Shown piece after piece: positions 6,217 to 7,581 of a stretch of DNA of 7,581 nucleotides. Position 1 is the stretch's first letter. The number at the start of each line of letters is the position of its first letter. The DNA is from CAYYWV01 sp964531525 (GTDB lineage: Bacteria > Pseudomonadota > Alphaproteobacteria > JAAXGF01). A program made the position numbers and the translations under genes. The notes under the pieces were generated by a model, which saw only the letters and a program-made list of their open reading frames with translations, had not been told where the DNA came from and ran no database searches. The stretch is taken from positions 1-7,581 of the forward strand of contig CAZHDF010000170.1 of the NCBI GenBank assembly GCA_964531525.1, in the 5' to 3' direction.

Positions 6217-7019
6217 GCCCTTTGCTTCTCCTCCCGGTTCTCACCCCCCGTCTCGCCAAGGGAAACGACCTCTATTGGCACCCCGTCCTGTAACAAGTTC
6301 TCTATTCGATCGAGCTCGGCGCCTTCTGTGGTGAATACCCGGTCGAAATCGTCAAGCCGGGCGAAGAAATGAAGCGCCGACTTGCCGAACTTTCCATGAT
6401 CGAAGGCGAGTACCGCGCGATCAACGGAGGCCTTCATCGCCAGTTTCGCGCGGACCAGGGCGTTATCGTGCAAATAGGCCGAGCCGCCATGAACGCCGGC
6501 GGTCGAAAAGATGCCGAGATCCGCCCGCAGACGCTCCATGGTGAGCTCGCACTCGAGGCCGAGAAAGGCGTCGGTGACCGGGTCGTAGCGCCCGCCTGGG
6601 CAAATCACCGCGATGTCCTCTTGGCGGCAAAGGGTCGTCAGCAAGCTCGCGGCGTTCGTGATGATGGTCAGCGGCTTGCGTTCGGGCACCCATTCGGCAA
6701 GGGCGGTGGTGGTAGTGCTGTCGTCGAGGACCACCGTCATGCCTGGCTCTATGAGCTCGGCCACCCGTTTGGCGAGGGCTGTCTTGGCTTCTCGATTCTT
6801 GCGCTTTCGATAAGTGAAGTTGCTCTCGAAAACGACGCTTGGAAGCACCGTCACTCCGCCGCGAACGCGCCGTACGCAGCGCATTTCGACGAGGCGGTCG
6901 ACATCGCGGTGGATGGTCATCTTGCTGACGCCGAAACGGCGCGCGAGTTCCTCGAGGCTGGCGGTCTCCCGCTCACACAGGAAATCGAGAATCAGTTCGC
7001 GTCGCGTTTCACCCGACAT
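6213..7019 (-). CDS. DeoR-family transcriptional regulator
   Basis: This 268-residue cytoplasmic regulator probably represses the operon it heads until a phosphorylated sugar intermediate binds. An N-terminal winged helix-turn-helix covers about residues 5-56: ASLEELARRFGVSKMTIHRDVDRL (20-43) is the classic DeoR helix pair, followed by the wing RVRGGVTVL (51-59). The C-terminal DeoRC sugar-phosphate domain shows VVLDDSTTTTALAEW (96-110), the D-S/G-TTT phosphate loop, TIITNA at 118-123 and AFDHGKFGKSA at 205-215. The length is typical (about 250-270). ATG 7019 is chosen because the protein then begins MSGETRRELILDFL as in homologues and GAGAG (7027-7031) sits seven bases upstream. An upstream in-frame ATG at 7055 lies inside the palindromic operator-like region and has no ribosome site. 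It is the first gene and overlaps the aldolase gene by ATGA. Confidence 0.93.
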   Translation of the reverse strand: MSGETRRELILDFLCERETASLEELARRFGVSKMTIHRDVDRLVEMRCVRRVRGGVTVLPSVVFESNFTYRKRKNREAKTALAKRVAELIEPGMTVVLDDSTTTTALAEWVPERKPLTIITNAASLLTTLCRQEDIAVICPGGRYDPVTDAFLGLECELTMERLRADLGIFSTAGVHGGSAYLHDNALVRAKLAMKASVDRAVLAFDHGKFGKSALHFFARLDDFDRVFTTEGAELDRIENLLQDGVPIEVVSLGETGGENREEKQRA

Positions 7020-7034
7020 TCCAAATCTCTCATC

Positions 7035-7072
7035 TGTAATGTTACAATTTATCATAAATTATGTTGCGTCAA
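7035..7072 (-). promoter_or_regulatory. Putative operon promoter with two operator-like palindromes
   Basis: On the minus strand a good -35 hexamer, TTGACG (7067-7072), lies about 50 bases before the regulator start. A -10 at 17-base spacing (AATTGT, 7044-7049) is poor, so the exact promoter is uncertain. Immediately downstream are two exact palindromes: AATTTAT-C-ATAAATT in plus orientation (7046-7060, seven-base arms) and TGTAATGTTACA (7035-7046, five-base arms around TG). They share one base and would cover the -10 and start of transcription, which is where a repressor such as the adjoining DeoR protein would act. The AT-richness contrasts with the surrounding GC-rich sequence. Confidence 0.5.
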
Positions 7073-7109
7073 GCTGAAAGAGATGATGAAAGGGAGCAAT
7101 ATCGCCTTA

Positions 7110-7140
7110 CCACCACGTTCGATCTCCGTGAACGCGGTGG
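7110..7140. repeat. Imperfect inverted repeat upstream of the operon promoter
   Basis: CCACCACGTTC (7110-7120) and GAACGCGGTGG (7130-7140) are inverse complements over 11 bases with one mismatch (a G-T wobble in minus-strand RNA), separated by nine bases. It lies about 40 bases upstream of the candidate -35. It could be an upstream regulator site, possibly a second operator allowing looping, or a stem-loop at the end of a neighbouring transcript, although no T-run follows on either strand. Confidence 0.45.
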
Positions 7141-7581
7141 CCGAACGGCCCCTGACTTTATGAGTGCGAACTGGGCTGCTGGTTCGATGATGAGATGAGA
7201 AAGGGGAAGGCTTGTTTCGGCCCCATAGGCGCATCGACGTTGTCATGGCCAAGGCATCAGCCCATTTTAATTTCTAGTATCTTTTCCCCATGCGACCGTG
7301 CTTCGAACTTCGTGAAATCAATGCGCCAAATTTGCCCTCAATAACAAGGCATTGAAAACCCGTACCAAATGGGCGCGGTCAACAGCTTCGGAGAGAATGG
7401 GCGGAGAGAGAGAAAATTGCGGGAATTAGCCAGACAGGCAGTCAACAGCTTCCCGCTCGGAGCCGCGCGGAACCTGGGGTTTTCCGGGCCGCTAGAGGCG
7501 GCGAGAGAGCATTGGGAAATGGAGGCTGGCGGAGGGAGGGGGACCGGGGTCGAACCGTCTCCGCCTAGACGACGGGGCGAT
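7141..7581. other. Intergenic stretch without a convincing gene
   Basis: All six frames were considered. The open frames are short, lack ribosome sites and have no recognisable protein character. The middle part (about 7260-7430) is visibly more AT-rich than the operon. It holds a 12-base direct repeat (7378-7389 and 7441-7452), a short GCCGC/GCGGC hairpin (7488-7502) and, at the right edge, tRNA-like pieces on the minus strand (7527-7581). No terminator with a clear T-run was seen. Confidence 0.6.
7378..7452. repeat. 12-base direct repeat, copies 63 bases apart
   Basis: GTCAACAGCTTC occurs exactly at 7378-7389 and again at 7441-7452. The minus-strand reading of each is GAAGCTGTTGAC, which contains a TTGAC -35-like core, so they may be repeated regulator or promoter elements, or remains of a duplication. 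The sequence between the copies is purine-rich (GGAGAGA and GGAGAGAGAGA tracts) and not itself repeated. Confidence 0.5.

Noticed and set aside
6369..7163. Plus-strand open frame of 264 codons over the regulator
   Set aside because: It is antisense to the well-supported DeoR-family gene and has no recognisable domain.
7052..7252. Minus-strand 66-codon open frame upstream of the regulator
   Set aside because: It begins with TTG without a ribosome site, has a biased low-complexity composition and runs through the promoter and palindrome region.
7274..7378. Minus-strand open stretch ending KFGALISRSSKHGRMGKRY
   Set aside because: The C-terminal part looks slightly protein-like, but there is no start codon with a ribosome site and a stop lies just upstream. 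At most it is an unrecognisable gene remnant.
7527..7581. Functional tRNA gene on the minus strand
   Set aside because: The T-loop-like TTCGA is five bases too far from the CCA end, the T-stem needs a bulge, and there is no anticodon arm within the available sequence.
1..7581. CRISPR array or insertion sequence
   Set aside because: No regularly spaced repeats, no transposase-like protein and no terminal inverted repeats with target duplication were seen.

Overview
The window carries one seven-gene, carbohydrate-type catabolic and uptake operon, all on the minus strand and transcribed from about 7070 down to about 90. The high GC content, third-position GC bias, tight gene packing and protein style suggest a proteobacterium, most likely an alphaproteobacterium of the rhizobial type. 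This is an impression from composition and protein flavour; no marker gene is present to prove it.

Layout, in order of transcription: a DeoR-family regulator (7019-6213), a class I aldolase of the DeoC/LacD/FbaB/LsrF superfamily (6216-5371), a DhaK-type kinase subunit (5365-4364), a DhaL-type kinase subunit (4360-3668), a periplasmic sugar-binding protein (3645-2713), a double-cassette sugar ABC ATPase (about 2627-1131) and a single ribose-type permease (1134-172). The first four genes are joined by an ATGA overlap or gaps of 3 to 5 bases. The binding protein has the best ribosome binding site of the window and is bracketed by two strong stem-loops. The ATPase and permease share another ATGA overlap. 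A weak hairpin followed by eight Ts (90-109) probably ends the transcript, facing the tail of a possible plus-strand gene (3-119).

The genes suggest this scheme: a small polyol-derived or keto sugar is bound in the periplasm and imported by the ABC transporter. It is phosphorylated by the DhaK/DhaL pair, split by the Schiff-base aldolase, and the phosphorylated intermediate relieves repression by the DeoR-type regulator. The set resembles the AI-2 lsr operon in part (ABC importer, LsrF-like aldolase, kinase). However, the kinase fold, regulator, permease number and lack of LsrG all differ, so an AI-2 role is not supported. No DhaM, dehydrogenase or isomerase is encoded here. The substrate is unknown, and this combination is the main point of interest.

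The 500 bases beyond the regulator (about 7073-7581) hold no convincing gene. They contain the putative operon promoter with two adjacent palindromes, an 11-bp-arm inverted repeat, a 12-base direct repeat and, at the very edge, a tRNA-like patch that does not fold into a proper tRNA.
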